Source: a bacterium
Lineage (GTDB): Bacteria > Babelota > Babeliae > Babelales > RVW-14
Length of the DNA stretch: 16,871 nucleotides
Assembly: GCA_023249955.1 (NCBI GenBank)
Contig: JAHFBR010000008.1
Span: 1 to 16,871 of the forward strand
Direction of reading: 5' to 3'
Of the stretch, positions 7,277 through 14,851 are shown piece by piece. Position 1 is the stretch's first letter, and every line of letters begins with the position of its first letter. A model generated the notes under the pieces. It ran no database searches and was not told the DNA's origin. It was given only the letters and a program-made list of their open reading frames with translations. A program made the position numbers and the translations under genes.

Positions 7277-7960
7277 ATGAAAGCTTCTGTTCTTCGCACC
7301 GGTATGATTTTTTTAGTATTCACTTCTTCATTTCTGCACGCAAGAGTCGCCGCTCTTTTTTCTCCGCAAGATAGACCTGCAAAAACTCTGATTGAATACA
7401 TTAAGGCTGCACGCAATAGCATTCACGCCGCCGTATATTTGATCTGTGATAAAGATATTGCAAATGCACTTGTTGAAGCAAAGGGCAGGGGGGTGGATGT
7501 CTCGATTATTGTTGACCCTCTCAGCACCGACAGCAAATACTGCAAGGCCGACTTTCTGGCCGAAAATGGCGTCAATGTTTTTGCTTTTGACCCAAAAACA
7601 AAGCCTCAAAAAGCAACTCCTGATCGCTGGTTTGGCAATGGCCCCATCATGCACAACAAGTTTGCCATTTTTGACGGAGTAACCGTGTGGACCGGGTCTT
7701 TCAACTGGACCGGCGCAGCAAACACCACCAACTGCGAAAATGTTCTCATCACCGACAGCCGAGATATTTGTAAACAGTATGAAGAACAGTTTTTGCAGCT
7801 TTTGACCACGCGATGCAAACGTCACAACATACAAAAGCGAGATCAAGCCGGCGATCCTTCGCTACATGCCATGATCACCAAGCTTTTGGAATCAACAAGC
7901 AATGAGGCTACCCTTGCTGAACAACTTATGGATCTCATCAAGGCCCATCAGCCGGCATAA
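7277..7960 (+). CDS. Exported phospholipase-D-fold protein, Nuc-like nuclease
   Basis: The 227-residue protein has a signal peptide (about 1-22, ending FLHA) and one PLD-type catalytic motif. That motif is His126-x-Lys128-x4-Asp133, followed by G140-S-F-N143 (GSFNWT). One HKD motif with this spacing and a domain of about 150 residues matches the Nuc/EndA-type bacterial endonucleases, which act as dimers to build one active site. Cytoplasmic-side homologues include mitochondrial PLD6. A phospholipase role is less likely for a single-motif protein but not excluded. The 50 residues after about 178 are a charged helical tail not needed for the fold. AAGGAG lies five bases before the ATG. No immunity-like partner is adjacent. 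Confidence 0.87.
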   Translation: MKASVLRTGMIFLVFTSSFLHARVAALFSPQDRPAKTLIEYIKAARNSIHAAVYLICDKDIANALVEAKGRGVDVSIIVDPLSTDSKYCKADFLAENGVNVFAFDPKTKPQKATPDRWFGNGPIMHNKFAIFDGVTVWTGSFNWTGAANTTNCENVLITDSRDICKQYEEQFLQLLTTRCKRHNIQKRDQAGDPSLHAMITKLLESTSNEATLAEQLMDLIKAHQPA

Positions 7961-7977
7961 TTCGTACATGCAAATAT

Positions 7978-8005
7978 TTTTCAATCATGATATTTCTGAT
8001 ATACT
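7978..8005 (+). promoter_or_regulatory. Candidate promoter for the cysteine-rich exported protein gene
   Basis: TTTTCA at 7978-7983 is followed after 16 bases by TATACT at 8000-8005, which has a TG two bases before it (extended -10). A start near 8012 would leave a leader of about 45 bases. No convincing ribosome-binding site precedes ATG 8057. Confidence 0.35.
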
Positions 8006-8056
8006 GCAAGCCTTCTCAAAAAATTACACGTCAACCAGTAATCATTAAAAAATATC

Positions 8057-8941
8057 ATGCTCAACGTTATTTTATTTGTACTGACGCTTTGCACAGTGCT
8101 ACCCATCCATGGAATGTATCAACCGACTGGCACAGCTTTACCGGCAACTCAACAGCCCGGATTTGGTTTTAGTAAACCACTAGAACAAAAGGTTTTCTTT
8201 CAATACGGCCTCAACCAGACCGATCCTTCACTCAACGGTGCCCATGTCGCCCACTGTTGCTATTATGCTCTCTATTTTGCGCTTAGCTTTAACAATAGCT
8301 GTGATTATAAAGCTTCAAAACACCGGATTTGCCAACGCACACCTTTTGATACGCTGCTCAGGATGTGGGAGACTTATATCTGTCAACGGCGTGAGCTTGA
8401 GTATGAAACAACAACTCCCATGCAACGTAATTGGCTCTTTGAGCATGAGGTAAAGGGTCTCATCTCACACCAAAAAAAAAGTGTTTTTTGGAAGCGCTAC
8501 AATCATCTGGACAAGGATCAACGAAGCCAGCTCTTTGACCACCTTAATACCATAAATCTTTCAGCACCACGCTTGAATGACCTAGAGCAAATCAGGCAAA
8601 TAGTAGGCGCTCGTCATCTAGAATCGTGTATACAAAAATACCGAGCTTCTAAGTGGAACAATATTACCGTGATCTGGTGGGAGCGTCATCTTGGCAAGTT
8701 GAAAAAACATCCCATCTTAAAAAATTGTCTCCGCTGTGCAATCGATCGCTTGCACAGCTTTAACATTCCCCAATCGGTACTTATCAGGATTGGTCAGCAT
8801 CTTGTTTGTCTGGGTTTTCGCAAAGAAGAAAATGGCATCAGCATGACCATCCACAATTCCTGCTCACACCCAGATCGCTTGAACTATTGGTACAAACGCT
8901 GTCAAGACCTTTTTTGTAATCCTCCACTACTCGACGAGTAG
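8057..8941 (+). CDS. Exported cysteine-rich protein of unknown family (possible Cys-His hydrolase)
   Basis: I do not recognise a named family. The 294-residue product starts with a short signal peptide (about 1-19, ILFVLTLCTVLPIHG). It has 13 cysteines, many for its size. Two blocks stand out. The first is GLNQTDPSLNGAHVAHCCYYALYFALSF at 51-78, with Gln54 and Cys67/Cys68 at the start of a helix. The second is IGQHLVCLGFRKEENGISMTIHNS at 245-268, with His248 at the start of a strand and Asn267 after the next strand. Cys-helix early and His-strand-Asn late is the order of papain- and OTU-like cysteine peptidases. This is a pattern reading only. The middle (about 90-235) is charged and helical, with several Trp. 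The stop overlaps that of the convergent cyclase gene. The start lacks a clear ribosome-binding site. Confidence 0.6.
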   Translation: MLNVILFVLTLCTVLPIHGMYQPTGTALPATQQPGFGFSKPLEQKVFFQYGLNQTDPSLNGAHVAHCCYYALYFALSFNNSCDYKASKHRICQRTPFDTLLRMWETYICQRRELEYETTTPMQRNWLFEHEVKGLISHQKKSVFWKRYNHLDKDQRSQLFDHLNTINLSAPRLNDLEQIRQIVGARHLESCIQKYRASKWNNITVIWWERHLGKLKKHPILKNCLRCAIDRLHSFNIPQSVLIRIGQHLVCLGFRKEENGISMTIHNSCSHPDRLNYWYKRCQDLFCNPPLLDE

Positions 8942-8964
8942 AATGGCACGTGCAGGTGTGCCAT
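8927..8964. terminator. Tandem hairpins at the convergent junction with the cyclase gene
   Basis: CTACTCGACGAGTAG at 8927-8941 is a perfect 6-bp stem with a 3-base loop. It is exactly the overlap of the two convergent genes, and its ends are the two TAG stop codons. One base on, ATGGCAC (8943-8949) pairs perfectly with GTGCCAT (8958-8964) across 8 bases. No U-tract follows on either strand, so a classical intrinsic terminator is not supported. The pair may stop RNA polymerase less efficiently or protect 3' ends. Confidence 0.4.
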
Positions 8965-9562
8965 CAAGCCCAATCACTTTGAGCGGCAGGCAGCAAAAAA
9001 AATATTTACCCTGCTCAACATCCTCAAGCCGCAGGCCTTCGATAATTGCAACACCGTTTTTGAAAAATATCTCGTGTGTCTCGTGCCCAGGCTGATGATG
9101 CTCGATGCCGATATAATCAATGCCAATCGCCTTGATTTGTTTATCGGCCAAATACTGCGCAGCGGTAAGATCGATGTACACAAAATTTGGATCGAACGGC
9201 GCTGTCGCAGAAAAGAAACTATTTTTTGTTTTTAATAAAACGATGGCATCTTTTTTGATGTCATGTTTTTCAAGGTCACCGGCAGTGATTTTTTCAGACC
9301 ACTGCGTCATATCAAGCACCACACAAGGCCCCATTAATTGCGCAAGCTCAACCTGATCGATAGTTACACCCTGTTCAACAAAATGTGATGGCGCGTCAAC
9401 ATGCGTGCCGGCATGGGCGCTCAGCGTGATGGTTGATTTGCGATAACGATCTTGCTGAAATGTTGCAACGTGTTTAAACGCAACCTCTTTTTTGTCTTTG
9501 TAGGCCGTCATATCCGGCGTAACCGGCCAGCTGATATCGATAATTTTTTTAATGGGCATCAT
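8927..9562 (-). CDS. Metal-dependent cyclase / kynurenine-formamidase-like hydrolase
   Basis: The protein is about 211 residues and belongs to the cyclase family (PF04199, KynB-like). The signature is H50-A-G-T-H54-V-D56-A-P-S-H60-F; His50, His54 and Asp56 match KynB metal ligands, and His160 (PGHETHE) completes the site. The C-terminal GLDGTPARAILL is also typical. Members hydrolyse N-formylkynurenine, isatin or related amides; the substrate here cannot be told, and no other tryptophan-degradation gene is near. Start options are ATG 9562 or 9559, both overlapping the HEPN gene's end by 14 or 11 bases. A GGCGGGG run serves as ribosome site, which argues against the TTG at 9574. It is the last gene of the minus-strand run. 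Cytoplasmic, with no signal peptide. Confidence 0.87.
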   Translation of the reverse strand: MMPIKKIIDISWPVTPDMTAYKDKKEVAFKHVATFQQDRYRKSTITLSAHAGTHVDAPSHFVEQGVTIDQVELAQLMGPCVVLDMTQWSEKITAGDLEKHDIKKDAIVLLKTKNSFFSATAPFDPNFVYIDLTAAQYLADKQIKAIGIDYIGIEHHQPGHETHEIFFKNGVAIIEGLRLEDVEQGKYFFCCLPLKVIGLDGTPARAILLVE

Positions 9563-9968
9563 GATCCCCGCCAATCCGTTCTACAACCTCAAGCATGATA
9601 TCTCTATACCCAAAGGCACTCTGTACTATTCGCTTAGCCATAACCTCATCATATCGATGCGATGTTTCATTACGGTCTTCAATCATAGCAATCAATGTGG
9701 CAAATTCCTGTGCATTTACAATTTGTTGCGCTAAACATTCGCGGAACACCCCCTTTGGGCTTGCAATGATGACACCATGCTTCTTTTCAAGATGCTCTTT
9801 CAAGCATTTCCAAAATATATCAACAGAAAATTCTAAACGCTGTATTACCGAGTCACGTATTTGTGTATGGTATCGTAGCGCAGAGGGATCATTGACGAGA
9901 GATAGTGACTCATCAAGACGATCTAGAGCTGTCCTTAAAACATCAATACGCACGCTCACCGATTCCAT
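9549..9968 (-). CDS. hepT: HEPN-domain protein, HepT-like toxin (HI0074/NTase substrate-binding family)
   Basis: The 139-residue, all-helical protein carries R99-N-E-T-S-H104-R-Y106, an exact match to the HEPN RX4HXY motif. It belongs to the HI0074-type 'nucleotidyltransferase substrate-binding' family, paired with an MNT protein. In characterised HepT/MntA systems HepT is a ribonuclease toxin and MntA inactivates it by adding AMP to the motif tyrosine; by analogy Tyr106 would be the target. Its start overlaps the end of the MNT gene by 13 bases (AUG inside GGAAAAAUAUGG), implying coupled translation. Helices around 7-24, 35-62 and 108-132 form the bundle. No intact target prediction is possible from sequence. 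An older reading as a plain substrate-binding subunit remains possible. Confidence 0.85.
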   Translation of the reverse strand: MESVSVRIDVLRTALDRLDESLSLVNDPSALRYHTQIRDSVIQRLEFSVDIFWKCLKEHLEKKHGVIIASPKGVFRECLAQQIVNAQEFATLIAMIEDRNETSHRYDEVMAKRIVQSAFGYRDIMLEVVERIGGDHDAH

Positions 9969-10252
9969 ATTTTTCCATCTTTTAAAATCATTTCTCTCAA
10001 TTTGGGCGACGCACTTTGCAAGTCAACAATATCGATTTTGTATGGAATATGCGATGCCTCAAATATAGCACGCGCCTCACCGATATTAATTTGCGGCTTT
10101 CCAGTATCTATAGCAAGATCTATATCTGAGTATTCACGATTCGTTCCGCGTGCTCGAGAGCCATAAAGATAAATTTTTGCCCCTGGAAACAACGTATGTA
10201 AAATGCCAATAATTTTAGCTTTTATATCAGCGTCAATATCACCAAAAGACAT
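9956..10252 (-). CDS. mntA: MNT-type minimal nucleotidyltransferase, MntA-like antitoxin
   Basis: The 98-residue protein is a minimal nucleotidyltransferase. Its active site is G31-S32-R-A-R-G36 followed by S42-D43-I-D45, the GSX10DXD signature. The third carboxylate is probably Asp74 or Asp77 (YKIDIVD). It lacks the extra domains of larger polymerase-beta family members. Next to the HEPN gene, it should be the antitoxin that AMPylates the toxin with ATP as donor. All key residues are present, so it looks active. The gene starts 12 bases after the gnd stop, behind a GGGG run, so it could be read from the zwf-gnd transcript. No separate promoter is obvious. It could act on another substrate, but the partner gene makes the toxin-antitoxin reading most likely. 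Confidence 0.88.
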   Translation of the reverse strand: MSFGDIDADIKAKIIGILHTLFPGAKIYLYGSRARGTNREYSDIDLAIDTGKPQINIGEARAIFEASHIPYKIDIVDLQSASPKLREMILKDGKIWNR

Positions 10253-10264
10253 AGCACACCCCTA

Positions 10265-11170
10265 TTATTTAACCTTCTTTACCTCATGACCACCAAACTC
10301 ATGCCGTAACATAGCCACAACCTTGGTGGCATAATTTCCACCGGTCTGTCGTGACCACGCGCGCACCGCCAATGATTCGGCAATCAGACGCACTGGCACA
10401 TTAAGCTCTTTCGCTATCTCTATTGTCCATTGGCCGGTCAAATTTTCGCCGATGGCACCAGAGATTTCATTTAAATCTTGATCACGAGCAAAGACCTTTT
10501 CTGCAAGCTCTCCAATCCATGAACGAATAATCGCACCATGATTCCATACGTGTGCGACGGCTTCCAGGTCAGTATTTTTAAAGGGACCATCTTTGATCAT
10601 GTGAAAACCTTCGGCATAGGCCTGCAGCAAGGCATACTCGATACCATTATGTACCATTTTGACGTAATGCCCACTGCCCGAAGGACCAACATAGAAATAT
10701 CCTGATGGCGCTGCGATAGCCTCAAACAACAGCACAACTTTTTCGTAGGCCTGCTTGTCGCCCCCAATCATAAGCGAAAAGCCAAGATCTTTGCCATGCA
10801 CACCACCCGATGTTCCACAATCCAGAAAAGCAATTTTTTGGGGGGCTAACTGTTCGGCACGGCGCATCGAGTCTTTAAAAAAACTGTTGCCACCGTCGAT
10901 AATAATCTGATCGGGCCGCAACATCGGCTTAACGTGCGCAAGCACATCGTCAACCGGCTTGCCGGCGGGAATCATAAGCCAGAGTACTGTGCTCTGCTGA
11001 ACAAGCGCTTCAAGCCCCTGAACCGTTTCAACACCCTGCGTTTTTGCCGCATCCATCATTGCGGAGGTTTGATCAAAACCAACAACGCGATGTTTTGCTT
11101 GCACCAAGCGTTGTGCAATTGCCAATCCCATTCGCCCCAAACCAATCATGCCAACTGTTATGCTCGCCAT
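10265..11170 (-). CDS. gnd: 6-phosphogluconate dehydrogenase, short (GntZ/NAD-type) form
   Basis: The 301-residue enzyme is the short class of 6-phosphogluconate dehydrogenase, which lacks the long C-terminal half of the about 470-residue form. It oxidatively decarboxylates 6-phosphogluconate to ribulose 5-phosphate. The Rossmann motif is G10-L-G-R-M-G15. GGNSFF (about 93-98), GTSGG (119-123) and K171-M-V-H174-N175-G-I-E178 carry the substrate and catalytic residues. Strand 2 ends in G-F-D33-Q-T-S; an acidic residue there usually disfavours the 2'-phosphate of NADP, suggesting NAD+ use. It overlaps the end of zwf by 13 bases, with a GGGA ribosome site inside the zwf coding end, so the two are coupled. 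The pair makes ribulose 5-phosphate from glucose 6-phosphate, apart from the lactonase step, for which no gene is seen here. Confidence 0.93.
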   Translation of the reverse strand: MASITVGMIGLGRMGLAIAQRLVQAKHRVVGFDQTSAMMDAAKTQGVETVQGLEALVQQSTVLWLMIPAGKPVDDVLAHVKPMLRPDQIIIDGGNSFFKDSMRRAEQLAPQKIAFLDCGTSGGVHGKDLGFSLMIGGDKQAYEKVVLLFEAIAAPSGYFYVGPSGSGHYVKMVHNGIEYALLQAYAEGFHMIKDGPFKNTDLEAVAHVWNHGAIIRSWIGELAEKVFARDQDLNEISGAIGENLTGQWTIEIAKELNVPVRLIAESLAVRAWSRQTGGNYATKVVAMLRHEFGGHEVKKVK

Positions 11171-12582
11171 CTAATTTCCCGATCTTTATCAAGCTGCGAA
11201 ACCTCTTTGGGGCCCGCGCTTCCCTTGGCATACGGATACACCGTACCTTTACTTTTTTCTACACGATCAATAATTTTCCATGAATAATCAATCTCATCAG
11301 CACGAACAAACGCAAAATGATCGCCCTTGATAACGTCGGCCAGAAGCACCTCGTAGGCCTCCGGCGTGTTGGGCCCAAAGAGCGTGCTGTGTGCAAAATT
11401 CATATTCACCGGCACCACCTGATCAAAAACCCCAGGCGCCTTCACATTAAGCTCAAGATAAAAACCTTCATTCGGCTGAATTTTGATGGTTAAATAATTT
11501 GAATCCATAGGACAAAAATCAAGCAGACACTTGACCATCTTAAACTTGATGTGCACGCTCGCTTCATTTTTGTTCAGATATTTTCCAGCTTTTAAATAAA
11601 ACGGAACCCCGCGCCAGCGGCGGTTATTGATCAAAACTTTTAAAGCCGTAAACGTATCGGTCGTTGAATCTGGTTTAACATCTTTTTCTTGAAGGTAGCC
11701 ATCGTACTGACCAAAAATGGCCGCTCCAACCTTGGCTTTGGCAAGAACCTGTGCCTTGGCATCACGCAAATGATGGGCGGTAAATTTTTCGGGCACCTCC
11801 ATGGCCACTAAAGCCATGATCTGCAACACGTGATTTTGTACCACATCTTTCAGGGTGCCGTAGGCATCATAAAAACCGCCGCGGCCTTCAATACCAAAAT
11901 CTTCGCTCAGCACAATTTGCACCGAATCAATGTGCTTATTATTCCAGAGCGGCTCAAATACTCGATTGGTAAAACGCGCCAGCGCAATATTTGCAACAAG
12001 TTCCTTGCCCAAATAATGATCAATTCTAAAAACCTGATCTTCATCAAAAACACGCGCAATGGCTTTATTGATCTGACGCGCCGATTTCAAACTGTTTCCA
12101 AAAGGTTTTTCGTACACCACGCGCGACCAGGTACCTGCAACTGTTTTTTTGGATGCTGTGTGCTTGTGAACAATATCATGACGACCCAAATTTTGCGTAA
12201 TCACCGCAAAATGTTGCGGCATGGTTGCCAGATAAAAAAGACGATTTGATGCAATGCGATGCGTCTGTTCAATGGTCTCTATGGTACGCTGCAAACCCTG
12301 ATAGGCAGCCGCATCATGAAAATCCATTTGATAGTAATATAAATTTTCTTGCAACCGTTCCCAGACGCAAGCATCAACCGATTTAATGTGCTGACGAGCC
12401 TGCTGCACAACCTCTTGCATGGAGGTTTTATCAATCGAGACGCCCAGAAGCGCAAAACGACACAGTTTTCCTGAAGCAATAAGTTTATAAATGGCCGGAA
12501 TAAGTTTGCGTCGGGCAAGATCGCCCGTTGCGCCCAGAATAATAAAGACACACTCATCAAAACAGTGCTGTTTTTGTTCCAT
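11158..12582 (-). CDS. zwf: Glucose-6-phosphate 1-dehydrogenase
   Basis: The 474-residue protein (ATG 12582) oxidises glucose 6-phosphate to 6-phosphogluconolactone, the first step of the oxidative pentose phosphate pathway. It shows the nucleotide loop G17-A-T-G-D-L22-ARRK, the substrate signature R186-I-D-H-Y-L-G-K-E194, and catalytic His251 (VVQNHVLQ). The lysine and arginine that hold the NADP 2'-phosphate in E. coli (Lys18, Arg50) appear to be replaced: Thr19 in the loop and GVSIDK (47-52) where GVGR is usual. This suggests NAD+ or dual use, an inference from alignment by eye. An upstream in-frame TTG at 12597 is less likely than the ATG. It lies 55 bases after recD2, and gnd overlaps its 3' end. 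Confidence 0.95.
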   Translation of the reverse strand: MEQKQHCFDECVFIILGATGDLARRKLIPAIYKLIASGKLCRFALLGVSIDKTSMQEVVQQARQHIKSVDACVWERLQENLYYYQMDFHDAAAYQGLQRTIETIEQTHRIASNRLFYLATMPQHFAVITQNLGRHDIVHKHTASKKTVAGTWSRVVYEKPFGNSLKSARQINKAIARVFDEDQVFRIDHYLGKELVANIALARFTNRVFEPLWNNKHIDSVQIVLSEDFGIEGRGGFYDAYGTLKDVVQNHVLQIMALVAMEVPEKFTAHHLRDAKAQVLAKAKVGAAIFGQYDGYLQEKDVKPDSTTDTFTALKVLINNRRWRGVPFYLKAGKYLNKNEASVHIKFKMVKCLLDFCPMDSNYLTIKIQPNEGFYLELNVKAPGVFDQVVPVNMNFAHSTLFGPNTPEAYEVLLADVIKGDHFAFVRADEIDYSWKIIDRVEKSKGTVYPYAKGSAGPKEVSQLDKDREIRWRA

Positions 12583-12637
12583 ACACACACCAATCAAAAT
12601 TAAGCAGCCTCTTTAACACACACGCAACAACACGCTT

Positions 12638-14827
12638 TTAACGTGCTTCAAGATCGGTCGTTAAAAACTCCTTCAAAAACGTCAAGCGCTCGATGCCCTT
12701 GTCATTTTTGATGCCCATGGCAATAGCTCTGGGTTGACCGATAAGAATGCACAGTTTTTTTGCCCGTGTAATGGCAGTATAAATAAGATTTCGCTGCAAC
12801 AGAATAAAATGCTGCATAAAGATGGGAATGATGACCGCCCCAAACTCAGAGCCTTGGCTTTTGTGAATGGAGATGGCATAAGCAAGCGTCAGTTCGCTCA
12901 GTTCAGCAAAATCATAAACCAGCTCTCGATCGCCAAAACTTACGACGATCTCCTGGTCCGGCTTGCTGATGGCAATAATTTTGCCAATATCGCCATTAAA
13001 AACAAATTTTTCGTAATTGTTTCTGATCTGCATAACCCGATCGCGAACGCGATACACGGTGCCAAACTGCATCACCGTGTTATCGTCACCATTGCCAGGA
13101 TTTAAAATTGCCTGCAGCTCCTGATTAAGCCGCTGGGTCCCAACAACTCCACGGTTCATGGGCACCAACACAATGCTGTCCTCAGGATCAATACCAAGCT
13201 TGGCCAATCGCTGTGTATACAGTGTGCGCAGGTGTACAAAGGTATTTTCGGGCTCGTCTTCTTTGAGATATATAAAATCTTTTTTTGATCCAGGCAACGA
13301 AGACTGCGGAAACTCTCCATGGTTCACCCGGTGCGCATTCACCACAATCATACTATCTTGCGCCTGTCTAAAAATCTGTGTTAGGCGCACGACGGCAACC
13401 CTTTCTGATGCAATCAAGTCATTCAGCACGTTGCCTGCACCAACCGATGGCAGCTGGTCAACGTCACCAATCAAAAGCAACTGTGAATTCCATGGCAACG
13501 CTTTGAGAATGGCATGCATCAAAAAGACGTCGATCATTGACGCTTCATCGACAATCAAGATGTCGACGTCAAGCGCATTTTGTTCGTTACGCGCAAAGGC
13601 CATGGCCCCTGGAGTAAACTCGAGCAATCGATGCAACGTTTCAGAATTCTTGCCCGTGCTTTCAAACATACGCTTTGCAGCACGCCCCGTAGGAGCGGCA
13701 AGCTTAAAGCGAATGTGCTGTTTTTCAAGAACGCCGATCAGTCGTTTGACCAACGTTGTTTTTCCCGTTCCTGGACCGCCAGTGATAACGGCAACCTTGT
13801 TTTGCAAGCATGACAAAATGCCCCGCTGCTGATCCTCATTAAGCGCTATCCCGCGTGCATCAGGCACACGAAGCTCTTGATAAATCGCATCGATATTAAA
13901 TGATCGTAACGAGTCTTTTCTTTCTAGCAATCGCTGCAAACGCTGTGCTATGCCTTTTTCTGAGTAATAAAATTTGGGCAACGAGATATAGTGCTTTTCG
14001 TTATGCGTCAGCAACTTTACTTTGTCTTGTTGGTAAAGCTCTGTTAGCCCCTGCTTGAGCAGTTCTGCATGTTGTTCAGGATCAATTTCCAGCGCCTTGA
14101 TAGCTTCTGTTTTAAGCTTTGAAAGCTCGATGTATAAATTACCCTGTTCGGTTGCTTGCGAAGCCGTGTGCAAAATTCCGGCCTTCATGCGCGCCAATGA
14201 ATGCTTTTCAAGCCCCATCTTAAGCGCAATCTGGTCGGCAGTTTTAAAGCCTATGCCCCAAATATCGTCGACCAGGCGATACGGGTTTTCTTGTATTTTT
14301 TCAATGGCCTGGTTGCCATAGGTTTTAAAAATTTTGATGGCATATGCCGGCGAAACATCTTTGCCGCGTAAAAAAACCATCACGCGCGAGATCTCTTTTT
14401 GGTCCTGCCAGGCGGTCACAATCGAAGAGACACGCTTGTGCCCAACACCATCAATCGACAATAACTGTGTTGGATCTTTATCGATCACCTCAAGCGTTTT
14501 TTCGCCAAAGCGCTGAACCAGCTTTTCAGCAAATTTTGGTCCAATGCCCTTGATCAGGCCCGACGAAAGATATTTTTGAATTCCCATGCTGCTTGATGGA
14601 AGCTGTGTTAAGCACTCCTTTGCTTCAAGCTGGCGGCCAAACTTTGGGTGAAAGCTCCAGCTGCCTTTGACAGTAACCTGCGATCCTTGATGGAGTTGCC
14701 CCACCAACCCACGGATGACAATTGTTTCGTGAGCGCTCACTTTAAGGGCAAAAACTAAAAAACCGTTTTCTTCATTTTTATAAACTATCCGCTCCACAAC
14801 TCCTGAGAGTTCTGCTGTTGACTCCAT
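12638..14827 (-). CDS. recD2: RecD2-type ATP-dependent 5'-3' DNA helicase
   Basis: At 729 residues with an extended N-terminus, this is RecD2 rather than the RecD subunit of RecBCD; no recB or recC is nearby. An OB-like region covers about 1-75. Helix-hairpin-helix segments follow (LIKGIGPKFAEKL at 91-103, SIDGVGHKR at about 124-132, and IWGIGFKTADQIA at about 189-201). The superfamily 1B motor has Walker A GGPGTGKTT (350-358), motif II VDEAS (426-430), motif III GDVDQLPSVGAGN (454-466), HKSQGSEF (655-662) and YTAITRAK (683-690). RecD2 unwinds DNA 5'-to-3' and is linked to replication-fork and repair processes. The start ATG is behind AGGGAT. It begins 25 bases after the preceding exported-protein gene. 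Confidence 0.95.
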   Translation of the reverse strand: MESTAELSGVVERIVYKNEENGFLVFALKVSAHETIVIRGLVGQLHQGSQVTVKGSWSFHPKFGRQLEAKECLTQLPSSSMGIQKYLSSGLIKGIGPKFAEKLVQRFGEKTLEVIDKDPTQLLSIDGVGHKRVSSIVTAWQDQKEISRVMVFLRGKDVSPAYAIKIFKTYGNQAIEKIQENPYRLVDDIWGIGFKTADQIALKMGLEKHSLARMKAGILHTASQATEQGNLYIELSKLKTEAIKALEIDPEQHAELLKQGLTELYQQDKVKLLTHNEKHYISLPKFYYSEKGIAQRLQRLLERKDSLRSFNIDAIYQELRVPDARGIALNEDQQRGILSCLQNKVAVITGGPGTGKTTLVKRLIGVLEKQHIRFKLAAPTGRAAKRMFESTGKNSETLHRLLEFTPGAMAFARNEQNALDVDILIVDEASMIDVFLMHAILKALPWNSQLLLIGDVDQLPSVGAGNVLNDLIASERVAVVRLTQIFRQAQDSMIVVNAHRVNHGEFPQSSLPGSKKDFIYLKEDEPENTFVHLRTLYTQRLAKLGIDPEDSIVLVPMNRGVVGTQRLNQELQAILNPGNGDDNTVMQFGTVYRVRDRVMQIRNNYEKFVFNGDIGKIIAISKPDQEIVVSFGDRELVYDFAELSELTLAYAISIHKSQGSEFGAVIIPIFMQHFILLQRNLIYTAITRAKKLCILIGQPRAIAMGIKNDKGIERLTFLKEFLTTDLEAR

Positions 14828-14851
14828 CAGGATCCCTATACGTGTTAACGA

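Noticed and set aside
7328..7846. 172-codon minus-strand frame opposite the PLD-fold gene
   Set aside because: It lies wholly opposite a gene with complete catalytic motifs, and shows no ribosome site or domain.
12583..12650. Small hairpin between recD2 and zwf (AGCACG with CGTGTT)
   Set aside because: The stem is only 6 bp with a G-U pair and no U-tract follows, so it is not called a terminator.
13158..13832. Long open frame (224 codons) on the plus strand within recD2
   Set aside because: It is antisense to the helicase core with all motifs intact. The product is Ser/Cys/Arg-rich with no family features, as expected of a shadow frame.
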